Positions 1 through 12,008 of a stretch of DNA of 64,000 nucleotides are shown in pieces. The DNA lies in contig NMRA01000401.1 in the NCBI GenBank assembly GCA_002633005.1, positions 143,827-207,826 of the forward strand, in the 5' to 3' direction. The stretch comes from Phoronis australis (taxonomy: Eukaryota; Phoronida; Phoronidae). The notes under the pieces were generated by a model that was given only the letters and a program-made list of their open reading frames with translations, was not told the DNA's origin and ran no database searches. Position 1 is the first letter of the stretch; each line of letters opens with the position of its first letter. Made by a program: the position numbers and the translations under genes.

Positions 1-1977
1 TCGTGCCACTGTTGGACATAATTGTCATACTTGGCCCAAACTGTCGCCCTGTGGCGACCATATGTGGCCAGTGAACATGAGTACGTCAAAGTATGTCACA
101 ATGCAAACGGGAATAGAATCAAGCTCGGCAAAGTTCGTCCAGTTCTGTGTGACGTTACCAACGAGCTATATATTAATTTATCTCATTGTACATTACTACA
201 TGGGCCTATATACATTAAAACATCGTACGGAAAATGGCAAATCGAGCGCGCATAGAATAGGCTTCAGGTCATATTTTGCCTGTCAGGAAATTTGAATTCA
301 TATTAGAAATATTAGAAATCAGTCGCATACTTTTCTGTCTAATTTAGCAGAAAAAATCGTCGTTTTTTCAACACAAGACAGCTTTATAACGCGTGAGAAT
401 ATTGAAGTACAACGGCTAAAATTGTACTTCATACCTGCCTTTACAGCCAAACGAAGCAGGTGGTTGGGTTGCATAAAACATGAAAACATCCCGCTCTATG
501 AGTTTTATGGTTGCTAGGCGACAAGTGGATTGTTCAACAATAGCAGCATGGTGTGTCATAACGTGACGTCATTTTTGCTGTCCAGCCTATGATGCAGTCG
601 GGCCGTTGTTGATATGAAATGCAATTTTAAAAATACTTCTACGCTTAATTCATCGTTTGTGATCAACAAAACTGCCAACACATGAAAAGCACTTGTTCTA
701 GGTTATTTTTTTGTCTTTTTTCAGACAAGTCTTTCATTCTTAAGAAACAAAATGTGAACATTGAAAAAGTACTAAACTTGGACGTTTTCGTTTGGTGTAC
801 TCTTAATCTCCAAGATGCGTAAACAAGTTGATGGTTGCGACGCCTTTCGAGTATCGCCAGAGTTAAGTGGTTGTGAACGTTTTCCTCCGAACCAGTATTA
901 AGTCCGGCTGCACATGTCATCCAATGTGATCGCTTGTCTGTATCTGCCCTGAACAAACGATTGAGTCCACCGACCTTTTGAGACTACATATTTTGCTCGT
1001 GCGTTTTATTTTCACACATTATTTATGATATTGATTCAGTGTGTGAAAAAGGCAGCATGGTAATTTAATATTCTATTTCATGTAAGTGGAGTACGTCAAT
1101 GCATCACGTATTTTCTGGCGCGAAGTTAAGAAACGTTCCTCGGTTGTTTTGAACCGATTTGGACCATCCGCGGACTCTGTGGAGTTTGCCTTGGCTTTTT
1201 TGGTCTGGATTTATAATCCACGGACTCATTTATTTCCATTGATGGCGATTTTGGGCCTGTTAGTTGTAGCTAACTTTGTACGGTCATCTAGGGAACCTCT
1301 AACGTTGTAGCGACGAAGACCACAGGGGGTTGAAATTGTGACTCGCCGGGAAGACAGCTTGAAAACTACTGGGGCCCGAGTATTGTAGCGACGGGAATGT
1401 AAAAAATGTGTCATCAGAGAAAAGGCCGGTAACTCAAGTTTCCAGTATCTGGTTGCATGAAACAGTCTCAAATGGGGACTCGGCTAAGTTCCCTAAACCT
1501 ACTACGTAGCTGTGCATTTCTTTACACACAGATATGATCATTTTTATAATTTCATGTTCATTATGATCTCCTCTTTACCTATTGATATTTTCTAATACTT
1601 TAACTAAAGCTGAGCCCTGAGTTCGGTGAAAGTAAATAAGGACTTAGTCTGCATGATCTTGTTACGGTGAACGCGGCGAAGGTGATCGTCTTACGGTGAC
1701 TGCTGCTTGACAATCGTAGATGCATAGGCTTTTGATGTAGCCAACTTAAAAAACTGCGTTTTTGCAGAGTGGCTTTAATAATTACATTGAGATGCTTTGC
1801 AAACATTTCGTTATGAGAAATCTAAAATAGTAGACCCTTGTGACAGCATCACGCTAAAAAACCAAGGCAATATAGCAGATGAATATTGTCTCCCATATTC
1901 ACAACTCCGCCATTTTCATGAAATTATCCATCAAGCAAGTGTCAACGAATACTCGGACTTAAACAGGATGCAATCGG
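1..1977. other. Flank without a recognised gene
   Basis: I see no exon I can support in this stretch. Open frames on both strands are short and lack splice context or recognisable protein motifs. It must contain the 3' untranslated region of the minus-strand GTPase gene that stops at 1978. A short motif reading TTGTAGCGACG occurs twice about 77 bp apart (near 1306 and 1383), the only local repeat I noticed. Confidence 0.4.
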
Positions 1978-4900
1978 TCACACCGTTTCACTCCGTGATC
2001 TCAGCATCATCCTTTTTCGCAACGATTTCGTCATGTTCAATAATACGGAGCGTTTTTCCATGGCAATTAAGTTTTTGACGAAGTCGGATTTTATCTGCAA
2101 CACCACTTCCTCCACGACCTCTCTGACGTCATCATAGCTTTCGGATACTGAGATTTCATAAAAAGGACACTCCAGTTCGTGTGCATATTTTTCCAGGACT
2201 TTATTCTCTACAAGTCTGTGGTGCGTTAAATCTGTTTTGTTGCCGACAAGAACCATCGGCGTACCCGGCGGTTTGTATTTGTCGATGCACCGTTTATATC
2301 TGGACAGTTGCTGAAATGTGTTCGTATCTGTCACTGAGAACATGAGAATAAATCCATCGGCGGCCTTGACATTGGTCTCAAGAACGGCATCACAATCCTA
2401 AAGAATATACAAGCTGATCAGCAACAATACCACTTAGAACCATATATAATGGAAATATAAAAGAAGAGAAAATTCAATTAGGGTACTTAATGGAACATTC
2501 ACGTTTACGCGTAACACACGTGTACCCTCTGAAAATCTACTGCCATCTTAAGGTTACACCAGCAGCGATTATCGTCTTTTGCCGAAGTGTAACGAGGTGG
2601 CCAGCTTCCTGTTTCATTTAAAGTTTTGTAGTAGCCTGGATAACTTCGGAGCAAAACATCTCAGGAATGACTGATTGGGTTCACATGAAACTTTGAGATA
2701 ATATAATTTACGCTTTCGCTCACTGAAACGGTTTAAGGAATTGTTTTTCCCTTTTTACACGAGGGACTATCAAAAATATTTTTTTTTGAGATTTTCACAA
2801 AACAACTAAATTACCTAAAACGAAAAAGAAACGATACTTTAGAAAACTAAGTTTTTGAGATCCCATCTTGAGCGTTTGCATCAAATAAAATTTGACCATG
2901 GTATTGATACCGCTGCTTTACTATCAATGCTTTCTTTTTTCCTAAATTTTACTGTAAGATATGGTCACATGACCTAATTAGTGGTAGATTGATAAAAATA
3001 AAAATCAGTTTTGTAGATTTTTTGGCTAAAAACGCAGACTTGTCAATATAGACCTTATCTGCACCACCCTTTATCAGAGAAGTTCCGCAGTTGGCGATTT
3101 CAAAGGTGAGCGACGATGGCTGTTGTATTTATTAGATTCTTTTTGCTCACAATTGTTGACATTATTTTTTTTTCAACAAAGTCAACAAAAATGAGAAAAG
3201 TCGCCAAAAACTGTCTGTGTACCTCTTAAAGGCGAAGGCAACCTTTTTTTCATGTCATGTTTAGCAAAACTAAGGTTCGTTGATTATCCCAAACATATTT
3301 TTCACTTATTTACTGCTTTTCGTAATTTAATTAATTACTCGTCGTCTACTCCGGAAGTTACGTTTTGGGAGGCAAGTATTTCGCTTCAAATTCTTTTCAT
3401 ATAGTGTGACTTTGAGAGCAGTCGAGTCAGTCATTGTTCTACCTCTGTTGTGATAAATTCGGTCGTCGTTTGCTTTTGCGTACGAGTCAGTCAACATGTC
3501 TGGCTGTTGCTGCGTACTGGAGTGTACTCATTATCGTCTCACGTACGTAGGAAGAACTGTCCCGTTGTTGCCCGAGTGTCCCGCGACACACTCCCACTGG
3601 AGGGTGATCTGAGCACCCAAACTGCTTACATCCCGCCGTATTACTCCCTCGCCACACACCTGGCACCTTCCAAATAGCTCCAATACAAGTCCACAATAAA
3701 CTTATCAAACTTAGACTCACCGATCTGTTCATTGTATGACGAACTGTCCTCTTCACTGGGTGTCGAACAGGGCCTGTATTCACTCCCACTACTCAACATC
3801 GCTGCAGGGCTGGTTACAGGCTCTGGGCTAGAGACCGTGAACAGCACAGGGCGAATCACTACTAGTTCCCGGAATTGCACGCAATGGGGTACGTTCGGAG
3901 GCACGGGTGACAGTAGATGAAGTGTCTCCAGTCACTGTATAGTGGCCACAGCTCGCGAGGCTTCTCGCTTCAAAAACGCACTTCCCGGGGTTGGCGATGG
4001 GGCACTGCCGGGAATCAACAGCGACGGTATGGTACCCTTCTTCAGGTGTTGTTTCGCAGGAACCTTCATCAAATCAGCGTACATATCTGTCATAATCTGA
4101 CGGCAGAAAATGCTTGCTACACACTCGGTAACCCTCCACTGCTTTGTACGTTGCGTGGACGGGTAGCGCTGCGTTCTTCACATGAACGAGCTAGCCAAGT
4201 ACGGCGAAGTGTGAAAGCGACGCAAGGTACCCAAAGCGCGTGTGAGACGATAATGAGTACATCCCGGCACGCACCAACAGCGTGGCATGTTGACTAACTT
4301 GTAAACAAAAGCAAACGACGACCGAACTTATCACAAACGAGGTAGAACAATGACTGACTCGACAGCTCTCACAGTCAGAATATAATGAAAAGAAATTGGC
4401 GCGAAACTCTTGCCTCCCAAAACGTCACTTCCGGAGTATAGGACGAGAAATTAATCAAATTACGAAAAGCTGTAATTAAGTGAAAAATGTGTCTGGGATA
4501 ATCAACGAACCTTATTTTTGCTAAAAGTGACATGAAAAACGTTGCCTTCGCCTTTAACAACTCACCAAATAATGCTGGGAGAAATCGCCCACGAAACGTA
4601 TCCGACAATTCAATGAAGCGTACGGTGCAGAGAGACCACCAAAACAGTGAGCTACAAATTTTATGCGCGTAACATTTCATAAAACTAAAAGGTATTGCAA
4701 GAAGAGCTAAACGTTCAAAGATTGGACGCGTGCACATAGCTTACCTCTGAAGACGTGTCTAGTATGTCCAGGAGAAGGTCGTCCTTGCGGACGTTCACTC
4801 TCTGTGAATACAGTGTACCTGCATGGGAATGTCAAATTTCACACTAACCAATGAGTATGAATAGTTTCCCACGTTTTAGAGTGATTTTAAATAACTGTTT

Positions 4901-6142
4901 CATAAATAGGGTACTAGCATTTCAAAATCGGTTGCGTCGATTCGATATAGCATCACTTTCGATACCGAAGCCGGATACAACGTAAAGTAAACTTCGGACT
5001 TGTTTTGACTTTTACTCCGGGCACTAGACTGTATATTTTGACAGGATGATCGGGATGGGAAATGAGGATACCCAATACAATCTTAGCGAGTCGACAAGAT
5101 AAATAGATTCAGGATTGGTTTTCTTAGTATTTGCGAACTTGAGTTCGACTTCACGCTAGATTTGTTCCACGTCATAGTTGACTGATTTGGAACATAACGA
5201 GGCATGAAAGCATTTAATTACCCAAACTTTCAGTTTTCAAGGAATCGATTTTGGTACCAAGTTTTCGTTGTGATACTAAAACGGTATTTTTCGTTTCGGC
5301 GTTCGGGATAGCAGTGCACCGCGAACCAGTGCACGATCCTACTCCTAATGTTTACAGAAAATCGTAACGTGACTCGCGTACTTATAATATAGAGGTGATA
5401 AGGATGAACTAAATACATACACAATACTTTCCTCCTGGCTAGATACAAGAATTAATATGACTTCAAAAACAGCCTTCTGGTATTTTAATTTTGCCTGCAA
5501 CAAATGTCAGCTTTATTCCGTAAATTTTGTTCAGAGATAAAAAATACTTACATCTTTTTTGGTCATATTCTCCAATGAAACGCTTCGTCAGGTAACGTAC
5601 GACCAAGGCTGAAATAAGAGTGTGGCAGGTGAGTGCTGGTAACCCTAAAGAGTTCGCTCCCACTGTTTGGGTTGACAAAATTGAATTATAACAAATGCTC
5701 AAATTGAACATGACAAGTGAATTTCTTTGCTTCAAATTGAGTCTACTGGGCACTTACTGAACAGTGAACGTCTGCTGTGTAGCACTGGTTGGCGGGTTTT
5801 TATTCGAGTCTTTAATCGCCAACAGTCAACAGTCGCAAAAAAATTATTTATGACCAGAAGACCTTCGGACCAGAACCACGCAATTTATCCACGAGGCGTT
5901 GCATTGTGTCTCGAAGATGCAATAATCAGAAAGTTAGTGCTGGGCCACGTTCGGTAGACACAAGAATTTGGGGAGTAAAGTTAGTGCGATCACGTGCTTT
6001 TGTTTGTAATGTATGGAAACGTCTCGTGAAGTCTTGCGTGAACTTGCGTTTTCTTGAGTTTCTTGGATTACTAACCTGTCTTTCCAACCTTAGACCCACC
6101 CAGGATGGCTAATTTTGCTTTGGATAACTTTCGGTGAGACAT
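1978..6142 (-). CDS. RERG/RAS-like small GTPase, four coding exons
   Basis: Predicted small GTPase of the RERG/RAS-like branch, 205 aa, probably a cytoplasmic or membrane-proximal signalling switch. Coding exons in transcript order are 6142-6076, 5608-5552, 4818-4745 and 2397-1978; each junction has AG/GT and the phases join without a break. Seen in the protein: P-loop GGSKVGKT (residues 15-22), then ALVVRYLTKRFIGEYD, which closely matches the RERG switch I region; DTSSED at 62-67 where Ras has DTAGQE; NKTD at 119-122 (G4); and a degenerate G5 (EISVSES). The C-terminus is basic and has no CAAX box, as in RERG. The start is the first ATG, one base after a strong acceptor, so the 5' UTR is probably on upstream exons. 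The intron between exons 3 and 4 holds a TTAA-flanked transposon. Assignment to RERG rather than another RASL subfamily is inference. Confidence 0.85.
2640..3060 (+). repeat. Old dispersed repeat, copy 1
   Basis: One of four diverged same-orientation copies of a roughly 420-bp AT-rich sequence (others near 40200-40450, 52506-52980 and 60930-62220). Shared landmarks in order: ACATCTCAGGAATG-like start, a GATACCGCTG block, AATTTTACT-AAA followed by ATGGTCACATGAC, and a final AATACACAGACTT-like block. No terminal repeats or coding potential are visible. Confidence 0.5.
3226..4557. mobile_element. TTAA-flanked DNA transposon with long inverted repeats
   Basis: The two ends are inverted copies of each other for about 300 bp. 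The left end reads TTAA then AGGCGAAGGCAAC; the right end reads GTTGCCTTCGCCT then TTAA. Similarity runs inward through blocks at about 3270-3540 and 4230-4510, including a matching pair at 3434-3480 and 4300-4350. TTAA on both sides is the target duplication typical of piggyBac and some related cut-and-paste families. The 1.33-kb total length and the absence of any transposase-like frame suggest a non-autonomous element. Serine-rich open frames in the centre (for example 3641-3904, minus) are not recognisable. It lies in an intron of the small GTPase gene. Confidence 0.8.
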
Positions 6143-6245
6143 CCTGCAAAACAGAAGTAAGACATTTCAAACAAAAAACATAAAAAAGAACAAATTCATC
6201 ACGCCGAAGACTTTTTCTAAATAAAACGACAGAAACCAAACCTAC

Positions 6246-6344
6246 CTCGTTATCCTTTCAAATGTTCTTGTTGGCAGTTTTCAGATTTAAGATCCAATGC
6301 GTGAGTTTTGAGTGCGTCGTTCCTTTCTTCAGGTGTCAGTGGGC
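6246..6344 (-). other. Exon-like block upstream of the GTPase gene
   Basis: On the minus strand this 99-bp block has a pyrimidine-rich acceptor ending TTTTCAG and a GTAGGT donor. One frame is open from the acceptor for 30 codons, starts PLTPEERNDALKTHALDL and stops 4 bp before the donor (stop at 6250-6252). The frame joins in phase to the block at 8169-8234. It is either the last coding exon of a small unknown protein or a non-coding 5' exon of the GTPase gene that begins 100 bp downstream. I do not recognise the peptide. Confidence 0.4.
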
Positions 6345-8168
6345 CTGAAAATTTAACGACAATAGGATTGTTTTTCGTTTCTTATCTCTCCGGTTTACAG
6401 CTTAGTCTGCCTCTGGCACCTCAAGCTTGTCCGGTTGAGACTTTTATTGAATTCGCATATCTCTAGAAAACTGGGTCGGAAAAACATAAACAAAATTGTA
6501 AATCAGAAATTTCGCCGCTCTAAACATCACCTTCCACGACACCCTTTGGACAAGGATCCGGTTCTAAACTTTTGTTATTTTCAAATAAAACCTGTCAGCT
6601 CGTTTTCAAAGTGTCTGATGCGATAACTTACTTGCGTTACATGTATATACAAAGGGTTGCCAAGATATCCAACTGTGGTGAACCTACATTGAAAACAACA
6701 GTTCTGTGTTGTTGCAAATTGAATTCAAGACAGATGACGGCAAAGATTGATGCGACGTAGAACAGATTACGCTTTCAGCTGCGAGTGGGGGAATAAGAAA
6801 ATGAATAGACCACATGTAGCACTTAACATGTGGATAAAACAGCATGTTTGCACCTAGTCATTGCGTAAACCGATTTCTCAACAAGAGAGTTAGCTCAGTA
6901 GTTCCGTAGACCTACGTTCGCTGATTCGGCCTTCTAAGTGGGGAACAATACTAGTTTCAGTTCGCATAGCGAGTTTCCTCATGGTTAGCAAGAAAACGTC
7001 ATCACGTATTCAGTGTAACGTGCATGATATCAAAATAATTGGGCTAATTAGGAACAAACTCTTTGCCAAATCGTGTTAATTGTCGCTCTAAAGATCTCTA
7101 AGTTAACTCTCAGACAGACAATTCCGAAATATGCACAGTGGCAAGCACTGAATAACGGCTTTTTACATTCTTACTCTGAAGAGCTTCTCGACAATACCAA
7201 ACTCATTATAATATATAAGGTTTCTAGCTCAATATATAGAGATCACTGCGGATTTGGTCAGTCCCTTTTCAAAGATACTTAACAAAAATAGTAACAAAAC
7301 TTTATTCCAGCAAGCAACATTCGTGTACATCTATCACAGGGATTTCTTTGTCCCTTTTTCAAAGCAATTGCTTACAGTATAAAAGTTACGACAAACAAAC
7401 AAAACAACGATTTATTACAAGAGGTCAAGTTGATCACGTTTATAAAATAATAAAATCGGTTGTGCATTCGTTTTGCAGAAAATTTAGCGTTGCTGAAATG
7501 TCGATTTGTAATTAATTTCACAGGCTCAGATCTTTTTGGAGGCACTGAACGGATATGACCCTTGCTTCAAGCCTATCTAGCCAAGGGTAACTGAATTCAA
7601 CAAATTTAGAAATGCAATCAAATGTTATAAATTAATCGGCACACACAGTAATTCATACTCGATTTACAGACTTCGAAAATTTACAACTATATTACCTTTA
7701 TAGTCAGTCTCTGACGATGGCACTTTATTTATTTCTTATCCTGACAAGCAGCTAGCCAGCTGTAAACAGGCACATTATACTGTACATGAACATGTACGTG
7801 CCGTAAACCATATGATGTCCAGAGTGACGTCACACACAGTTCAATATTACGAAAAACCTTTCAGTGCTCTCAGGACAACATGTTTAGCCGACAAATTATC
7901 TCGACGCGATAAACGTGCAACTTGAAAAACACGATTTGGTTGGCCACGTATGCTATGAAAACAAACTTGGTCACAGAACTAACTAAACCTAATTTCATGC
8001 CATTAAATTTTGCACACCCCGAAGATAGTTTTGTAGTGAATGGTTGCGCCGTTTCGTTCTCTTAAGTATTACGTCTAATGCGCTGCGTTGGGAACTAATA
8101 ACAATCAATTACATCTCTGTTGGTGGTTATAGTGATTCAAATGAATTTTTACATTACTGAGGACTTAC

Positions 8169-8234
8169 GTTCGGTGCAATGGAATTTTTTCAGCAGCAAG
8201 CTGTCGTCATACGCCGCCCAGGCGCCTCGGCCTC
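8169..8234 (-). other. Short exon-like block, minus strand
   Basis: A 66-bp block with a CTTGCAG acceptor and a GTAAGT donor. One frame is fully open (GAWAAYDDSLLLKKFHCTE) and its phase matches the frame in 6246-6344. A possible first exon with seven coding bases (ATG AAA G followed by GTACGT) lies at 12954-12960 and is also in phase, which would give a protein of about 55 aa, but that link is weak. It could equally be a 5' UTR exon of the small GTPase gene. Confidence 0.35.
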
Positions 8235-9589
8235 CTGCAAGTGAAACAACACGAATGTGCTGCTGTCGATGTCGTAACAGCACATAGTTGCGAGACCCAA
8301 ATTTGGCGAATGCGACAAGAAAATTTCATATTAAAGGCATTTTCTGTATGTTATCCATAGCAAAGGATCGTGATATTTGATCTGTACAAAAATCCCAAGA
8401 ACACATGTTTATGGATTATCTAACAATAATCGCGGGATCAAATTTTTCCGGGAAACCCGACTATTTCCTTTTCGCGATTATTGTCAAAGACCTCTCGACG
8501 GTCTGTTGTTCTGAAAGGATGCAAGAACACGTGGTCGTTTTTGTACTGGCATCAAAGATTATTGCGAAAATTTTGGTTTAAATTTCAATTTTAGCTGCCT
8601 TATTCGCCAAATTCGGATCCAGCAACTTCAGAATTGTTTTGGTACAAAAATATGTTTAAAAAATACAATTTAGCCGCAATTTAAGTCCACCTCTCAGCAT
8701 TTGAACGAATGTTTGCTACCTTTTCAGAAAATAGTTTGAATTTCCTTTCACACCAACAGCAGAGGAAAATAATTTCCAAAAATAAAATTTCCAAAAATAA
8801 TACCAGCAAATGACTATGTCGTTCTGTTACCAGGTATTTGAGATTATGTGAGTGTTAATAAAACCATTGATAACGATAGACATCGCAAATTATGTGATCC
8901 TTACGTTTAAACATTGCGTAACCCTTTTGATAATCAAATTCGCTACTGTAAATCCAGGAACCGCACATATTCACGCGCACTAGTCTAGTTTTTCTAAGGT
9001 GTATTTATTATCTTGCAAAATCTTGTTAAATACGCCTTGTTGACATTTCTTAGGTAATTTATTAGAGCAATCCTAATCAAAATGACATCCAGGTTAAAAA
9101 TACATTCGCCACCATTCTAATCACGATATATGTTCGGTGGAGTGTGCGTTATCGTTGAGTAAATATTTCCTTCTGGGCAGCGTTTCAATTTGAGAAATAA
9201 TTCCAGAAATTTTCACCTGGAAAACTCAGCCACCAATGTACTATACCTAGGACGAACATGAACTCGCAGACATCTGGCAAGCCAAGCTAACGAGAATTCT
9301 TGTTCGGTTTATTTGCACGAGTCTCCGCACCTCACTAATTATTGGGGGTTCTGTTTGTGAAGAGTTTTAACAACGACGCAAGATTGAAGTCACGATATTG
9401 CTAACAAATACTTAATAAATATAAAAACGTTGTCAATCATAGTTCGGAAATAAATAAATTAAATTTCTTAAGTCGACAAACCAATTCTATTTTACTAAGA
9501 AAACGGCGTCTGACAACACTATAACGTCAACGATTTCATTTGTCGATCTACTTACTTTTACTCGCGTAGTCAACCAGAAAAAGGCCACT

Positions 9590-9735
9590 GACAGCCTAGC
9601 AAACAGTCATTATCTGATCCCTTAATTCTTGCCAATGACAGCCTTAACAAACAGTCAGTAACTGATCCCTTAATTCTTGCCAATGACAGCCTTAACAAGC
9701 AGCCAGTATCTGATCCTTAATTCTTCGTTGCAGAC
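9590..9735. repeat. 48-bp tandem repeat, about three copies
   Basis: About three head-to-tail copies of a 48-bp unit. Each copy carries TGATCCCTTAATTCTTG followed by CCAATGACAGCCTTAACAA; the outer copies are more diverged than the middle one. Confidence 0.75.
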
Positions 9736-10774
9736 TGCGCTGTTGATAAGTTCATGAAAGTTCACCAAAGCACGTCGGCCTCTTTTAAGTCTGGATTTTT
9801 TTCTCGGCCACGCATGTAGTCGATGAATTAATCAGCGGCTCCTGACGCAATGTCACTAACACTTACAGATGCATTGTACGCTACTAATCCGACATCTGTT
9901 GAACAGTTTTCATTCTAACTTCTTCTGTGAATAGACCAAAGCGATCGCTGAGTGCGCAGCAGCGCTAGGAGTTGTACCAACGTTAACCTGCCAATTACAG
10001 GGAATTACAGGCTTTTCAGGAGTTAGAGTACATGATCTCACAGTTTAATTCGATATTAATGGGCCATTAACGGCTTATGTTCTTGTTTTGATGTTGGTTG
10101 TCGTTAGTAAACAGACTGCTTACCGTAGAATCAGCTAAGGCGTCCTCCTTGTTAGAAGTTATAGATTTTGACTGGCCCAGGCTCTAACACGGCGTACGAA
10201 CTAGAAGTGTTTAACAATTCTTTTGGAGCTACGTACGCATCCGTTGGTTTACTGCGCAATCAACGAAGTCTCTATGTTGTCAATCGTGAACGCAATGCAC
10301 AGAAGTCCCTATCTTGCCGTTATCTGGATACAGGGGCGTAACTTCTGTGGGATGTCGGAAGTGTGACAATTTCAGTAATAGTCGATTTGCTTGGACACAC
10401 AAAACAGAAGTTTGGCAAGGGAAGAACAAGTGGGGCAAGAGGTCCGTTCAATTCATTGTTCCGAATTTGAGAGCTTTGAAAAAATGGTTCACTTGTGCTT
10501 TTGTTTGTCTGTGATAAATTTGCCTTACCGTTTGAGAGGCAGGATTTATTTGTATGATTAAGTTTTGTTGAGATTTTTCCTCACACTAGTTTTTTCATGA
10601 GGTGTTCTGCGTAAATATGAAAGAGGTATGCCATTACCGTTTAAGCTAGAGTTTTCGTGCAGCAATTAAAAAATAATAGCTGGCGGTCTGGTACACGATG
10701 TGCCAGACGTCCGCAAGCCGCTCAGATAGGCCCATTCCAATGTTCACCCATAAGCATTAATTTTTATTAGGCTT

Positions 10775-11098
10775 TATTAAACAGGAAACTGGAACCCCGG
10801 TGTAAAACAGATATCCCGGATTCGAAAACAGACCCCTGCACATTCAAAACAACTAACCAACCCGCAAAACAGGAACCCCGACGTTTAAAAACAGTTATCC
10901 CGGGGATCGGACAGGAATCCCGGAATGTTTTTTTTCGGTCCAGGGGTTTCCTGTCAAACCCCGGGATTCCTGTTTTAAACGTTGGGCTTCCTGTTTTTCG
11001 GGCTGGTTATTTGTTTTGAATGGGCAGGAGTCTATTTTCGACTGGGGGATATCTATTTTACACCGGGGTTCCTGTTTCGATGGAACACCCTGTTAATA
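10775..11098. repeat. Long near-perfect inverted repeat (hairpin)
   Basis: Two arms of about 150 bp are reverse complements with a centre near 10935. Paired landmarks are GGAACCCCGGTGTAAAA at 10791 against its complement ending near 11073, CATTCAAAACAA at 10842 against TTGTTTTGAATG near 11013, and GACGTTTAAAA near 10879 against TTTTAAACGTT near 10973. Within each arm the word CAGGAAYCCCGG recurs several times, so the arms are themselves internally repetitive. It has no coding frame. It looks like a foldback-type MITE or a recent palindromic duplication. Confidence 0.8.
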
Positions 11099-11150
11099 CA
11101 TAGTTAAAACTGAGCTGAGTAGCCGGAGACTGACTCACAGGTCTAGAAGT

Positions 11151-11223
11151 GTGCCCTGGAGGGACTTGAACCCACGACCTTGAGTAAAGATAGCGCACAC
11201 TTACCCCTCTAGGCCACGGTGCC
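11151..11223 (-). repeat. tRNA-derived SINE head or tRNA pseudogene
   Basis: On the minus strand this reads like a tRNA: an A-box-like TGGCCTAGAGGGGTAAG near the 5' end and a B-box-like GGGTTCAAGTCCC near the 3' end, spaced as in a tRNA gene. The acceptor stem does not pair fully and I cannot assign an anticodon, so an RNA polymerase III SINE head or decayed tRNA is more likely than a working tRNA gene. Confidence 0.5.
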
Positions 11224-11500
11224 TCCTCTCGTGCCGCGAGACTTGCTAAGTCTTGCTAACTGACTAGCTTCACATCAACTTGTTTCAACAAATTGCGTTC
11301 TAAATGAAACGAAGTAGGTTTGTCAGCGAAAAGGTAGGAGGAAATGCAATTTTTAATGCAACAAGTTTTAAATCAACGAATGGCAGGGTTACAATCTATT
11401 TTCGGATGAGCGCAATTAATACCACAGAGAATGTGCGCACCCAGGGAGGGGGTTGGGCTCGGGAAGCTTGAACGACCCCCTCCCCCCCGGCACCCCATTT

Positions 11501-11653
11501 CAGTGGCGGATTTATGAGGGGAGGGGGCCAAGTACATGTAAAATTCTCACAGATTCCGTTTGGCAGGTCGGGGGTGCGAATGTCTGACGGGCAAAATCCT
11601 GGCTAATACTCTTCCGTGGACCCTCCCAACTCAAAATCCTGGATCCGCCCCTG
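11501..11653 (+). mobile_element. hAT-like MITE, copy A
   Basis: A 153-bp element starting CAGTGGCGGATTTA and ending CTGGATCCGCCCCTG, which are imperfect inverted ends. The body contains a phrase reading GAATGTCTGACGGGC then AAAATCCTGGCTAA that is shared with the copies at 11862, 36894 and 44610. CAG-TGGCGGAT ends are typical of short hAT derivatives in animals; I could not see a clean 8-bp target duplication. Confidence 0.65.
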
Positions 11654-11861
11654 CATTTGGCGAAGTGGGCAAAAAGGTCAGGCTCAGCAAAATAAATGTC
11701 CGAAAAAAGTAGAAAACGTGACAAAAGTCAACTAAAGGGCAGGAACTACCAAAACTCGGCAAATGCCCAATTCATAGATCTGAACGTACCCCGTTTTTCT
11801 TAGTAAAAGGTAACAAAAATGCGAGTCCACCATTTTTAGCCTAGGTGTGCGCATGCAGAGG

Positions 11862-12008
11862 CAGAGGCGTATCCAGGATTTTGAGTCACAGGGAAGGGGG
11901 GGGCAGGGCAGAGTATTACCCAGGATTTTGCCCGTCACACATTCGCACCCCGAACTACCAAATAGAATCTGGCATGGCCCCCATGTCCCCCTTCTAAATC
12001 CTCCACTG
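11862..12008 (-). mobile_element. hAT-like MITE, copy B (inverted)
   Basis: Same family as copy A in the opposite orientation. On the minus strand it starts CAGTGGAGGATTTAG, carries GCGAATGTGTGACGGGC and AAAATCCTGG, and ends GGATACGCCTCTG. It lies about 200 bp from copy A, so the pair forms a loose inverted arrangement. Confidence 0.6.

Noticed and set aside
3917-4297. 126-codon plus-strand frame inside the TTAA transposon
   Set aside because: Its end is encoded by the inverted terminal repeat (the same residues appear from the opposite end), so it is not a transposase gene.
6888-6950. tRNA-like TTAGCTCAGTAGT word
   Set aside because: An A-box-like word is present but there is no proper B box or acceptor stem, so no tRNA is called.
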